NCBI GenBank assembly: GCA_030407085.1
Contig: CM059584.1
Location: 138,436,001-138,500,000 of the forward strand
Reading direction: 5' to 3'
DNA from: Trichopria drosophilae
Taxonomy: Eukaryota; Arthropoda; Insecta; Hymenoptera; Diapriidae
Length of the DNA: 64,000 nucleotides
Shown: positions 23,600 through 33,703 of the stretch, piece by piece
Layout: each line of letters opens with the position of its first letter
How positions within the stretch are numbered: position 1 is the first letter of the stretch
Translations under genes and position numbers: made by a program
The notes under the pieces: model-generated
The model's database searches: none
What the model was told of the DNA's origin: nothing
The model's input: the letters and a program-made list of their open reading frames with translations, nothing else

Positions 23600-26500
23600 C
23601 GGCCGACGGTAATACGCGGTTCCGCTGGAGTACGGGACCGCTACCTGAATGTGGACTTAGCGTCTTCTGGCGTCATAATGCTGAGCCTGCCGCGATTGCG
23701 CTGCCTGTGTCTTGTACTTTCTATGCAGAGTCCGCAATTTGTGTATTCATTGGCTCCAGCCGCTGACAATGGCTCGTGCTTCGCTTTGCTCGTTGGGCCA
23801 AGAACTCGCCTAAGATTTTATTCTTGAACTCCAGGCCCTGATCCGTCAGGATCACCTCTGGCGCACCCTAACGCCAAAAGATGCATTCTAGTAATGCGTC
23901 GGTGACTAAATGCGCATTTGAATGTTGAAGTGGGGCACATTCGATCCAGCGCGTGAATAGATCTTCTCAGATCAATAAGTACTCAAATCTCTACGTACTT
24001 TTCGCTAACGGTCTCATCATGTCACCAGCGATGACCTGCCACGGCCGCGTGATCACGCGGCACCCCATACGCCCTGCGGGTGCGGTTTGTTGCAGTTTGC
24101 GCAATTGGCATACGTGACAGCTGTTCACCTATCTCACAACATCTCGATGTATGCCTGGCCACCAGTATCTAATGACGAAGCGCTCATACGTCTTTTGCCT
24201 ACCCAAGTGTCCCGCTGTGGCGGCATCATGACACTCTTGTATGGCGGCTTTTCGCTGGCCCTGTGGTAGTACCAGCTTCCAAGAATCGTCATCTCCAAGG
24301 ATGTCTTCAATTATCGGATACAGGCGAAAAGAGTCGCTCCGACCCCCACTAATTTTCCTTTGGTGCCCCTATGATCTCCTGCCTTCTCTTCTGGTACCAT
24401 TCGTCCGATTATTTCGGGTAGCTCTGACACATACATACTGAATATGACTCAGTGCACCTCTGGGATGTTGAACGTCAAAGTCGTAGCTTTGAAGTTGCAG
24501 GGCCCATCGAGCCAATCTTCCCGTGGGGTTACGGAGGTTACATAAGCACCGCAGACTGCTATTATCTGTCAGGACCAAATTGTCCATAATACGGCGAGGC
24601 ACTCTCGCTCTGTCGTGGTTTAGTTTAGTTCCCTTCCGCCGCCGACATCGTACGACTGGCAAAGGCTAAAACATGTTCCTGACCGTCAATCTCCTGGGTC
24701 AGGACTGCTCTAAGACCGGTATCACTTGCGTCGCGACGGCGGGGGTGACCTGCCTACGCGTCGGTCTGTATTGTCAATTGCTGCTCAGACATAATCATGG
24801 CTTGCACTTACTCAAATGCTTTCTGGCACTCCATGGTCCAATCGTACCTGGGGTCTTTCTTCGTAAGGTGCGTTAATGGTTCGACGATTGTCGCGAAGTC
24901 TGCTGGGAACTTCCTGTACCACGATGCCATTCCGAAAAATCAGCGGAGCTGGTTCAAATTGCGAGGCGGTGGGTACTTAAGTATTGGTTCGATTTTATCA
25001 GGTTCCGTCCCGAACCCGTGTTCATTCACAATGACACCCAAGTACTTCACTTCATTCTTGCAGAAGTGACTCTTCTCCCGGTTGATGGTCAACCCCGCGC
25101 CTTGAATTCCCCGCAAGACCTACTCCAGCTATCGCAGATGCTCCTCAAACGTCTCTGTGACTATGATTATGTCGTCCAGATACGCATAAGCATATGGCTC
25201 TAATTCTGGCCCTATCGTTCTATCTACTTTGAACGGAAGAGTTATGAGCCCCAGGATCTGAGAGTATAACCCATCTGCTACTCTTGCTTCGGGACCTCCG
25301 TAAGGGATGATTCGCTCTCCACATGCGGCTGCTATGTCGATTCCTACTGCACCAATTGCTGTGTGAGCTGTACCAGGATTGCGTCGACATTCTCGACTGC
25401 CCCGACATTCTCGACTGCCCCGACATTTCTCTACTCTGGCCAAAAATGCTTCAATGCGATCATCTTTCGCGCCAGAGAATGATCCCGACTGCAGGATGTG
25501 CCGAATCTTGTTCCGGAACATGGTGGGATCGGGAACATTCCCCCTCCCCCAGAGCCGGCCATACTCGACGGGTTGAGCTGGTTCGCACTCGGTTTGGTGC
25601 TTCCGAAATATTGACCCCTTCGTGGTGTCTCCTGCACCTGTGGTTGTGTTGGCGGGCTGTAATAATTAAGCCGGAACGTATCTTGAAAATTTACCCATGA
25701 TGTTCCGGGTACTCATTCCGTCTGTTCTCTCCTGGGTATTGTCGTACCTGACCTTCCGGGTATTCTGGTACTGGATAATGGGGTTTGATGATACGTTTGC
25801 TGTGGTTTCAGTATTTCATTCACTGTTTGTTCTATCCGATTTCACCTTTCCGTCAGATCTTGAATGTTCCGGCTTTGTTGCATCTGCATTGCTGTAACCA
25901 CATCCAATACAGAGCTTGCTCTACGTGACATTACCATTTCGGTTCCGTCTGGCAACGTATACTGAATCAGATCATTAGGCGACATTTTTTTATCGGTGAC
26001 ATTTTTCGCATATCACCCCCCGCCGACGTGCATATTTGAAATCCAGGTTGTCCTGCGCTCTGAGACGTAGTCCCACTTATTGCCGCCGTCGTCGTCGTTA
26101 CTGACGACGTACGAGTCGTCGTTGTTGTGGTCCTCGGGACTTCATGCCTCGAACTGTTGGGGCTGCTATGCCCAGATTCCATTTCAACGTAATTGTCGAA
26201 ATTCTTTATTTCTGGAATCACCTGTTCCATGAACGTGGCCAGCAGTGCTTCTCTGTACGTCTGATCACTAGACGTTTGCACGGTCCGACTGTGTGTAGTC
26301 GCCCATCATTCGGCGATACAGTCTGTCCGCCTTCGTGAGTCTTCTGCCTGTTGCCCGGAGCTCAAAATTTTCCAGGGCTAAGTTAAGCACTGGAAACTCG
26401 TCTGGAACTGATTCGGAGCTTCCGGCTTCATTTGAGGTCGTGTCCTTCGACATCTTAGAAGCAGTAACCTCTTCTCTTGTCTCCGGGACCCGTTTCCCGC

Positions 26501-26717
26501 GCACCCATGGACACGTTGTTCTGGTATAGCCGGACAACTTACAGGTATAGCATTCGAGGTTAGAGACCTGCGGCTCCGATGACCTCGATTTGTCTCTTGA
26601 TGCTAAAATGTTATTTTTCTTCTGGATCGGACGCAAGCCGCGGTGAAAAATTCGTTCACCTACTAGCTCTCGATTGGAGAGCACGAAACGGTCGTTACTG
26701 ATTTGGGGTATGAGCAT
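23600..26717 (-). pseudogene. Scrambled Gypsy gag-pol relic
   Basis: On the minus strand from right to left: nucleocapsid remnant near 26580-26530 (CYTCKLSGYTRTTC, with the expected His replaced); capsid-like piece near 25520-25430 (SFSGAKDDRIEAFLARVEKC); RT palm near 25230-25130 (YAYLDDIIIVTETFEEHL) followed by frames continuing to ~24830; RNase H near 24560-24470 (PTGRLARWALQLQSYDFDVQ); integrase near 23960-23780 (TRWIECAPLQHSNAHLV, APEVILTDQGLEFKN). Protease and most of the RT fingers are deleted, so capsid sequence is joined almost directly to the RT. Many stops and frame changes. A different lineage from the relic at 4288-7090 and from the one at 59134-64000. Confidence 0.8.
25379..25435. 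repeat. 18-bp tandem repeat inside Gypsy relic
   Basis: GACATTCTCGACTGCCCC occurs twice in tandem with a partial third copy, at the join between capsid-like and RT-like sequence. It marks a slippage or deletion junction. Confidence 0.7.
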
Positions 26718-26823
26718 ATACTAGTGTTGCTTTGTGCCGTTGTGCAGAAATACAAACAAAAATGCGCCCAAAAATTCCACTTTTCCCGTAACATTGCACC
26801 TCTATTGGAGAAGAAATTTAATA

Positions 26824-27060
26824 TCAGCCAAAAATTAATCGATTGTTGTCAATAATAATTGATAAATCTAAAAAGTTCAGCTGATTATTTTTTTGTAATT
26901 CTGAAGTAAATTGTAATTTTTTATTGTAGGATTCAAACATATTAACTATTTCATCATGTTTTGTTTTTGGAATGCATGTAATAATGTCATCGACATAGCT
27001 ATAGTAAATAAGGGGTTTAACAGGGAGCTTATTGATATAAAAGGTTTCTAAATCTTCCAT
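26824..27060 (-). pseudogene. Penelope-like element RT fragment
   Basis: A 78-codon minus-strand frame matches the palm of Penelope-like reverse transcriptases: catalytic YSYVDDIITCIPK, then FESYNKKLQFTSELQKNN, then LNFLDLSII. The fragment begins at IMEDLE, only a few codons after the usual PLSP motif, right where the MITE at 27067 starts. Coding stops near 26824. The GIY-YIG endonuclease of this class is found on the opposite strand at 28204-28323, so the two are rearranged or come from different copies. Confidence 0.8.
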
Positions 27061-27066
27061 AATTGT

Positions 27067-27877
27067 TGGAAAAGTCCGGTCGCACGGACAAAACTGCCGA
27101 ATTTATTCAATAAACGCTTTCGACTTAAACTCGAGATATTTCGGAGAGAAATGCATTAAAAAATCTAAAATTTTCAGGGTACATTCACTATGCATTGCCG
27201 AAACTGGTAGACAAATCTAAATTAATGAAATGTACGGTGCGAATAAAGAAATTCGATCGTGGATTTGGCCTCTGCTCGTGGTGTAGTGCATCGCTGCCAT
27301 TGTATTGTTCACAAACACGCTGTTGCTTTCTAAAAAAATTAATAAACCTTTTGTTTAAAATAAATAACAAAAACTACTTATGATATTATTATTATAATAA
27401 TAATTAATAAATAAATAAATACAGCGATCGATTTAATTCCTATATATTATATACAATGTTAAATTACTAACATTTTCAGGATACAATTTTTATTCTATTT
27501 TAAATAATTAATTTTAAATATTTCATTTTATTTTAAACATCACAATATTTTTACCTATTATTGCGATTTTTATTAAACTTTCAACACAACTTCATAATTT
27601 GTTTGTGAACAACTTTCGCACTGGAAGTTTTCTGTAACATAAATTTTATAACACACTTTTTCGCATTAAATTGACGTGAATTTTATAAATTATCAGTAAC
27701 AATTCGGTTAACATTTTATTAATTTAGATTTGTCTTCCAGTTTCGGTAATGCATTGTGAATGTACCCTGAAAATTTTAGATTTTTTAATACATTTCTCTT
27801 CGAATTATCGCGAGTTGAAGTCAATGGCGTTTATTGAATAAATTCGGCAGTTTTGTCTCGCGCGACCGGACTTTTCC
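27067..27877. mobile_element. MITE with ~165-bp terminal inverted repeats
   Basis: 27067-27230 is repeated inverted at 27715-27877 with about 90 percent identity; ends read GGAAAAGTCCGGTCGC. The interior is AT-rich with no transposase. No clear target duplication. Superfamily unassigned. It abuts the Penelope RT fragment on its left. Confidence 0.85.
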
Positions 27878-28203
27878 CCTTCAGAGCCCGACCAGTTTTA
27901 ATATCCAAGCGCTCAATTAGATTATCAAAGAAAAATTGTTGGATGTGGGTTGGTTGTGTTTTTTATAAAACTGATTCTTTTGTTTACATATTTATTAATT
28001 ATTACCAAACGATTTGGGATAATTATTTCCAAATCCAATAATTTCACAAAACAATAAACAACTTTTTTTTTTAAATACCGTAATATGAAAAATTATATCT
28101 TAGTCTACAAAAACGATTAAAAAACATTAATATAACAGTAATATAACAGTAGTACCATATTATTAATAATTTTAAAAATTACATTAAAAAGGGAAAAGAT
28201 ATT

Positions 28204-28323
28204 ATGAAGTTGTTAGAAAACAATAATGCTGTTTACAAGATAAAATGTTTAAACTGCAATGCTTCCTATGTGAGTGAGATGAAGAGACAACTACAAGACA
28301 GAATTAAAGTACACAAAACATAA
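28204..28323 (+). pseudogene. Penelope-like GIY-YIG endonuclease fragment
   Basis: A 39-codon frame reads VYKIKCLNCNASYV, SEMKRQLQDRI, KVHK, matching the N-terminal part of Penelope GIY-YIG domains (C-x2-C insertion, then Y-V-x-x-x-x-R-x-L-x-x-R-I-x-x-H). The Gly and second Tyr of the signature are altered (ASYV). It ends in a stop at 28321-28323. The endonuclease would have nicked target DNA. Confidence 0.65.
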
Positions 28324-28427
28324 GTTAGTTTCGGATAACGTAGCAATTTTGGACAAAGATAGTTACTGGCCAACAGCATTAATCTCGGAAATGGTACACG
28401 TGTCTTTGTAAGAAAATGGCCTTAATA

Positions 28428-29925
28428 TTAAAGAGGATTCACAAAATCTTCAATCTGAATATAATAATTTAATTCACTACACGAAGCAACGATGAACTTT
28501 TCTTGTGATTGTTTACATACATTTTTGTCTGTCTTCCGTACATCCAAAATTTCGGTCGCATTGGCAGTTCGAATTACCTCTAACTGGATATAAATGCTCA
28601 ATTGGTACATCCAATTTTTTAGATACCTAATAGCGACAGAAAAATCATAATGCCGATTAATCATTATTTTGTCCGCCGCATGAATCAGAAAATAATAATA
28701 TTTTATAAATTCCTCAAATATAACATGAAGAATAAAATTGAAGACTGAATTCCCCTCTTTTTTAAGACAACCTTCCAAAATTCTTCATTTCCGCGATGAA
28801 CATGACCATTAAATACCTGTAGCCAAATTAATCGCAAATAGAATTGCACTGATACAAGAAGTTTTGCCAACGGAAAATTTTTACCAAAATGGAATTGTAA
28901 ACATAAATTTGCTTTATATGTCGATAACATACGTTTTTTTAGATTTCTGTACTTATATTAGTGTCACTTAATATCACTACATTTATTTTATGCATTTTAA
29001 TTTCTGGATCATCGTGACGGATCATTATAAACAAACTGTTGCCAACGTCACAGGGCGGTATGGGCGGCGCGAAATTACGCGGCACCGTGCATAGCAGGAG
29101 ACGGCTCGCTTTGTCCCCTTGGAAATAAATGCCGCGCGCGGCCGGCCATAACGCATTAGAAAAACTCTCGTAGTTATTTATAGAACAATAATATTGATGT
29201 TTTGTTTTCGCCAAAAGCTTCCTCAACTCTTTAGTTACAAAATGGTATTTTTAGATTTACAAATACGAGTTTTGTAAATTTTTTTTTATGTCGTCTCCCA
29301 TTTTGAATTTTAAAAACACTACTAACTACTAAGTTTCAAAACTTTCGGATGATTTTTGTTTTATTCGTCCACGACATGGGATCCGCCAATTTTTTAAAAC
29401 TAAAAACGATTTAGTATTCAGTCACTTTAAAAAAACACTCACATATTCAAATTCAGATCACACGGTAACATAACGAGGTAAAAACAGCGATAAACTTTTC
29501 CTTTTGTATAATTGAGAAACATAAAAAGTAATGTCAAAGTATATGTTATAAAAAAAATGGCAATACTCACGTGTTTCCAATGTAATCTTTGATTACATTC
29601 ATTCATTATTCATTATTCAACACTTTTTTCTAATCCACAATTTAAAAATGACACACAAAAAATATTAATTAACTGAACGCAACCAACGGTGGTATTTTCT
29701 ACATATACTTACGCAAATATAAATAAAACACAGTGAATACTGTTACAGTTATCTGTGTCATACTGCAGTACAGTGCTGATCAATTAATGCGATATAGTTC
29801 CAATATTTGGGCAAATCCAATAATTTCAATTATCCTGTATGTTTAAAAAATGCATAACAGTTGAATAAATTGAATGCAACGTATTATAACTAAACGTAAT
29901 TAAAAATAGCGTAATTTCAATCTAT
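28428..29925 (-). mobile_element. DNA transposon copy A with SDSCGGQN-type transposase remnant
   Basis: Collinear with 33704-36019 (copy B) but lacking ~1.19 kb near 29016. The coding remnant is on the minus strand. 28930-28703 holds VFNGHVHRGNEEFWKVVLKK. In another frame near 28720-28670 lies ILLFSDSCGGQN, a DDE-type motif with the Asp-x-Cys-Gly-Gly-Gln signature found in an uncharacterised arthropod transposase family. 28778-28428 continues in a third frame. Frame changes show it is dead. The superfamily name is not certain to me. The right end runs into the C15A array at 29926. Confidence 0.55.
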
Positions 29926-30425
29926 CCCCCCCCCCACCCCCCCCCCCCCCCACCCCCCCCCCCCCCCACCCCCCCCCCCCCCCACCCCCCCCCCCCCCCA
30001 CCCCCCCCCCCCCCCACCCCCCCCCCCCCCCACCCCCCCCCCCCCCCACCCCCCCCCCCCCCCACCCCCCCCCCCCCCCACCCCCCCCCCCCCCCACCCC
30101 CCCCCCCCCCCACCCCCCCCCCCCCCCACCCCCCCCCCCCCCCACCCCCCCCCCCCCCCACCCCCCCCCCCCCCCACCCCCCCCCCCCCCCACCCCCCCC
30201 CCCCCCCACCCCCCCCCCCCCCCACCCCCCCCCCCCCCCACCCCCCCCCCCCCCCACCCCCCCCCCCCCCCACCCCCCCCCCCCCCCACCCCCCCCCCCC
30301 CCCACCCCCCCCCCCCCCCACCCCCCCCCCCCCCCACCCCCCCCCCCCCCCACCCCCCCCCCCCCCCACCCCCCCCCCCCCCCACCCCCCCCCCCCCCCA
30401 CCCCCCCCCCCCCCCACCCCCCCCC
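29926..30425. repeat. Homogeneous 16-bp C15A array, 31 units
   Basis: A single A occurs exactly every 16 bases (29936, 29952 ... 30416) in otherwise pure C for 500 bp, with no variants. On the minus strand it is a run of G15 blocks. All minus frames are open only because GGG and TGG are sense codons; the predicted Gly/Trp/Val proteins are not genes. The array starts precisely where the transposon copy loses similarity to copy B. Confidence 0.95.
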
Positions 30426-31192
30426 AGGCTCTCGCCAGGGTAGGGAAACGGCAATGTAAAGTTTCTGAACGCTTAAACCTCGGTACATCTGGCGCCACCT
30501 ACGCAGACTGCAGTACATTTTGTGGAACTAAAATACACTACGTCATAAAACATGGCTGCCTGCAGCCTGTCTGAGACCGCGGGGCACGAATGAGCATGAC
30601 GTTTATATTTTCAGAAATTCTCTCTACATTTCTACAGTGGCTTAATTCCAATACATTTTTGGACTTTTTAATTTATCAGAAAAATAATATAACCTAAAAC
30701 TAATACTTTTAAACTTTTGTTTTTATAACGTACACCACGGTGAGCTTGAATGACATTTAAATCAAAAGTTTCGGCCCATCGCCGTTCTTTACAGATATCA
30801 TTTCAGTGATTCCCAACGAGTATTTTCTTACCAAATTTGAAATTATTCTAGGGAGGAAACGGGAATACAATGATTTTATTTGATTTTTTTGGTGATTTAA
30901 TCATATATTCTGATGAAAAAGCGTATCTAAACGCATTTTTTAAAATTTAATTATCGGTTTGATTGTCTTTAAAAATGTACAGACATGTTATAGTTTTATA
31001 TTTATACATAAAGTTTATAAAACCTTAAATAAATGCTGATTTATATGATTTTTTTATAATAGATAGAGTTTTATAAATCGCAGGCTTTCGATATATCTCT
31101 GATGTATTCATAAAATGATCGTAATTTGTTTTAATATTTTGTTATCACGTGGAAATATATACGCGACTAAATTCAGAGTACGAAACGCCAAC

Positions 31193-31548
31193 ATGCCGCC
31201 TGCAAGAACGCACGAAGAAAATCGAATAAAAATATGTCTTTTTTGCTTTCGTAAAACTAGTACAATGGTAAATATTACCGGATCTGTGAAAATTCTCGTA
31301 GAAAAGTACATTTTATATGATCCTAATGATACACGATTACCTCTTGTTTTGTGTACAACATGTAAACGGGATTTATATCGCGTGAATGGTGATCCGGAAG
31401 CCACAATTAAACTTCCGAATTTTCATACTCTCCCTCGAATCAGAATCAACGAATGCAACGAATTGCTCAAAATTTGGTGCTCTACCTAAACGAAACAGCA
31501 TACGAACAGACTTGAAGAATGAAAAAACTACAGGTAATTTAATATAAT
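31193..31548 (+). pseudogene. Transib-like transposase, N-terminal zinc exon
   Basis: ATG at 31193 (MPPARTHEENRIKIC) begins a zinc-binding N-terminus: KICLFCFRKT and LVLCTTCKRDLYR. The paralogue at 38443-39106 matches through LPNFHTL. The open frame ends at 31489, but the paralogue-like sequence continues in another frame (NCSKFGALPKRNS) to a splice-donor-like ACTACAG|GTAATT near 31547, so a frameshift near 31445 is likely. Coding similarity resumes after an acceptor-like site near 31703 in the next exon. The earlier ATG at 31115 has no counterpart in the paralogue. The domain probably binds the element ends or partner proteins; that is inference. Confidence 0.6.
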
Positions 31549-31703
31549 TAGGATGTTTTAAAATTAAACGGAAAAATGGCTATAATTATTCAGCATACAT
31601 AACAAGTTAGTTGGTACATAAGTTATTGTTTTCCGTACAATTTTCAATGTTGTTAAAATATTGTGCATTATTTATTTACATACGTTATTTAGCAATTTTA
31701 ATT

Positions 31704-33392
31704 CAAACTTTCAGACAAGACAATTTCATCTACTACTACGGAAAATCGATGCAGTTTTTGTTTTTCGATTATTTCAAGAGGCCTAGCACATAAATGTAAC
31801 ATGAGCACTCGAATTAATAACCTCACTGAAGTTATTTGTCTTACTGAGCAAATAGACGCTAACAGTTCTGCAAAAATAATATCGTCTGTGTTAAAAAGAA
31901 AAATTCGAAACTAAGAGGAAAGGAAAACAACGAAGAAAAAATACTCTCATTATCTCAACTTCACGGCAAACCGCTTGAAATTGCTATTGGCAATCAAGGT
32001 TCTTCAAAAAAGAAGAAAAAGTCATCGTTATCCGCTGATGATATGTTGAAAATTCAAACGAAATTCCATTTGAGTCAAAGAGAGACCTTGGGAATTGCTG
32101 CTGCAATGCGTGTTGCTACAAATGATAGAAAAATAATGGAACCTAATTTGAAAGAGAAGTTATCGGAACGAAGTCATTGCGTCGACGATTATTTTGCAGC
32201 TACAACATTCGATTTTGTAAGTATAAATGGCAATAAAGCAGTCAATAAAGTTGCAAATGTTGCTTACTGTACGAATCTTGAAGGATTGATCGCTCACATT
32301 AAAGAAAAACGTTCTGTGCAAAATGTCCACTTGAAATTTGGTATTGATGGAGGTGGCGGATTTTTAAAAGTCTGCTTATCGATTCAATCCAAATCAATCA
32401 CAACGCCAACACAATTAAAACGTCAAAAATACAACGGTGGAATTAACGCCTCGCGTTTTAAAGATTCCGGCGTGAATAAACTGCTTATATTAGCATTAGC
32501 TCCTACTTGCCAAGAAAATTACGAGAATGTTTCGAAATTGTGGTCAATGCTCAATATCAACGTTTTTGACGGAACAATTGCGACTGATTTGAAGCTCGCA
32601 AACATCATGGTTGGGATTATGTCGCACAGCAGTATGTATCCATGTACCTGGTGTTACGCGCCCAAACACGGATTAGACAAGTGTGGAGAATATCGGACTT
32701 TACAAAGTACTTCGCAAAATTATGAACTCTGGAAAAAAAATGGTGCTTTGAAAGAACTTGCTAAAAACTACAAAAATTGTATTCATCCACCAATTTTTTC
32801 ATCATCGACTGATAAATCCTTTCTTCAAATCATACCTCCTCCAGAACTGCATTTAATGCTTGGGGTAACAAACACATTGTATAATGGGTTATTAAAAGAA
32901 TTTGAATCTACTGCTTTAATATGGGCTAAGGATTGCAATGTATCTCGAGAAGTAGGTCATGGAGGAGCCGCCTTCAATGGAAACTCATGTAAAACTTTAT
33001 TGCAAAAAATTGACTTACTTCGTTCCAGAAACCATAATTTGGGATGTATGAAGTATGTGGTTGCTTTTGAAAAATTCAAAGACTTAGTGAAAGCATGTTT
33101 TAGTTACAAACTTGACCCTGCATTCAAGAAAAGAATAGAGGATTTCCAGAGTAGTTATGTTGATCTAAATTTATCTATAACTCCTAAAGTGCATGCTGTT
33201 TTTTTTCATATTTCCGATTTTTGTGAAGAAACAGGAACTGGCTTAGGATTTTACAGTGAACAAGCTATGGAGTCAGTTCACGCGGACTTCAAGTCAGTTT
33301 GGGCCAAGTTCAAAGTGTCAGAAACACATTCAGATTATCTGGAAAGATTAAAAAAAGCGTTGTGCGCATACAACGGCCTTCACTCGTGTTAA
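31704..33392 (+). pseudogene. Transib/RAG1-like DDE transposase, main exon
   Basis: Starts with a second zinc motif (ENRCSFCFSIISRGLAHKC) after a pyrimidine-rich acceptor, shifts frame near 31895, then runs as an intact 449-codon frame from 32043. In that frame I see IDGGGGFLKVCLS (D102), ATDLKLANIMVG (D182), PCTWC (201-204), IIPPPELHLMLG, FNGNSC (312-314) and YSEQAMESVHADFKSVWAKF (E406 or E410). RAG1 and Transib show the same order: Asp before a beta strand, second Asp followed by a C-x2-C, an N-G-N turn, then a late Glu before an R/K-F helix. I infer a divergent member, not a verified one. The frameshift makes full protein unlikely, but the catalytic part is intact. Confidence 0.7.
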
Positions 33393-33703
33393 ACGAATTT
33401 TGTGTTTATTTCATTGTTTACTTCATTGCCACATGAAAAGGACTACTTTATGTACTGTCAGTGATGACAAAAATTTGTAATTTTGTAAAAAAAAATATAT
33501 TATCGACGTATAAAACCCAATAAAATGTCTTTCACTCAGAAATAAATAAAAAAAAAAAAATAAAATCGTTTTATTCCGGTTTCCTCCCTAGAATAATTTC
33601 AAATTTGGTAAGAAAATACTCGTTGGGCATCACTGAAATGATATCTGTAAAGAACGGCGATGGGCCGAAACTTTTGATTTAAACTTGGTTCAAGCTCACC
33701 GTG

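Larger units (their letters stand above)
30736..33703 (+). mobile_element. Transib/RAG1-like DNA transposon, copy A
   Basis: Bounded by 137-bp terminal inverted repeats (30736-30872 and 33567-33703), over 90 percent identical, starting CACGGTGAGCTTGAA. The CAC..TG heptamer start resembles Transib ends and V(D)J recombination signals. Carries one transposase gene on the + strand, apparently with an intron. Flanks TACAC and TGTAT do not form a direct repeat, so the target duplication is absent or decayed. Element length 2,968 bp, usual for the class. Confidence 0.8.

Noticed and set aside
29900..30518. Three overlapping minus-strand frames of 184-198 codons, Gly/Trp/Val-rich
   Set aside because: They are the C15A array read in three frames; no stop can occur in such sequence, and no conserved flanking coding exists.
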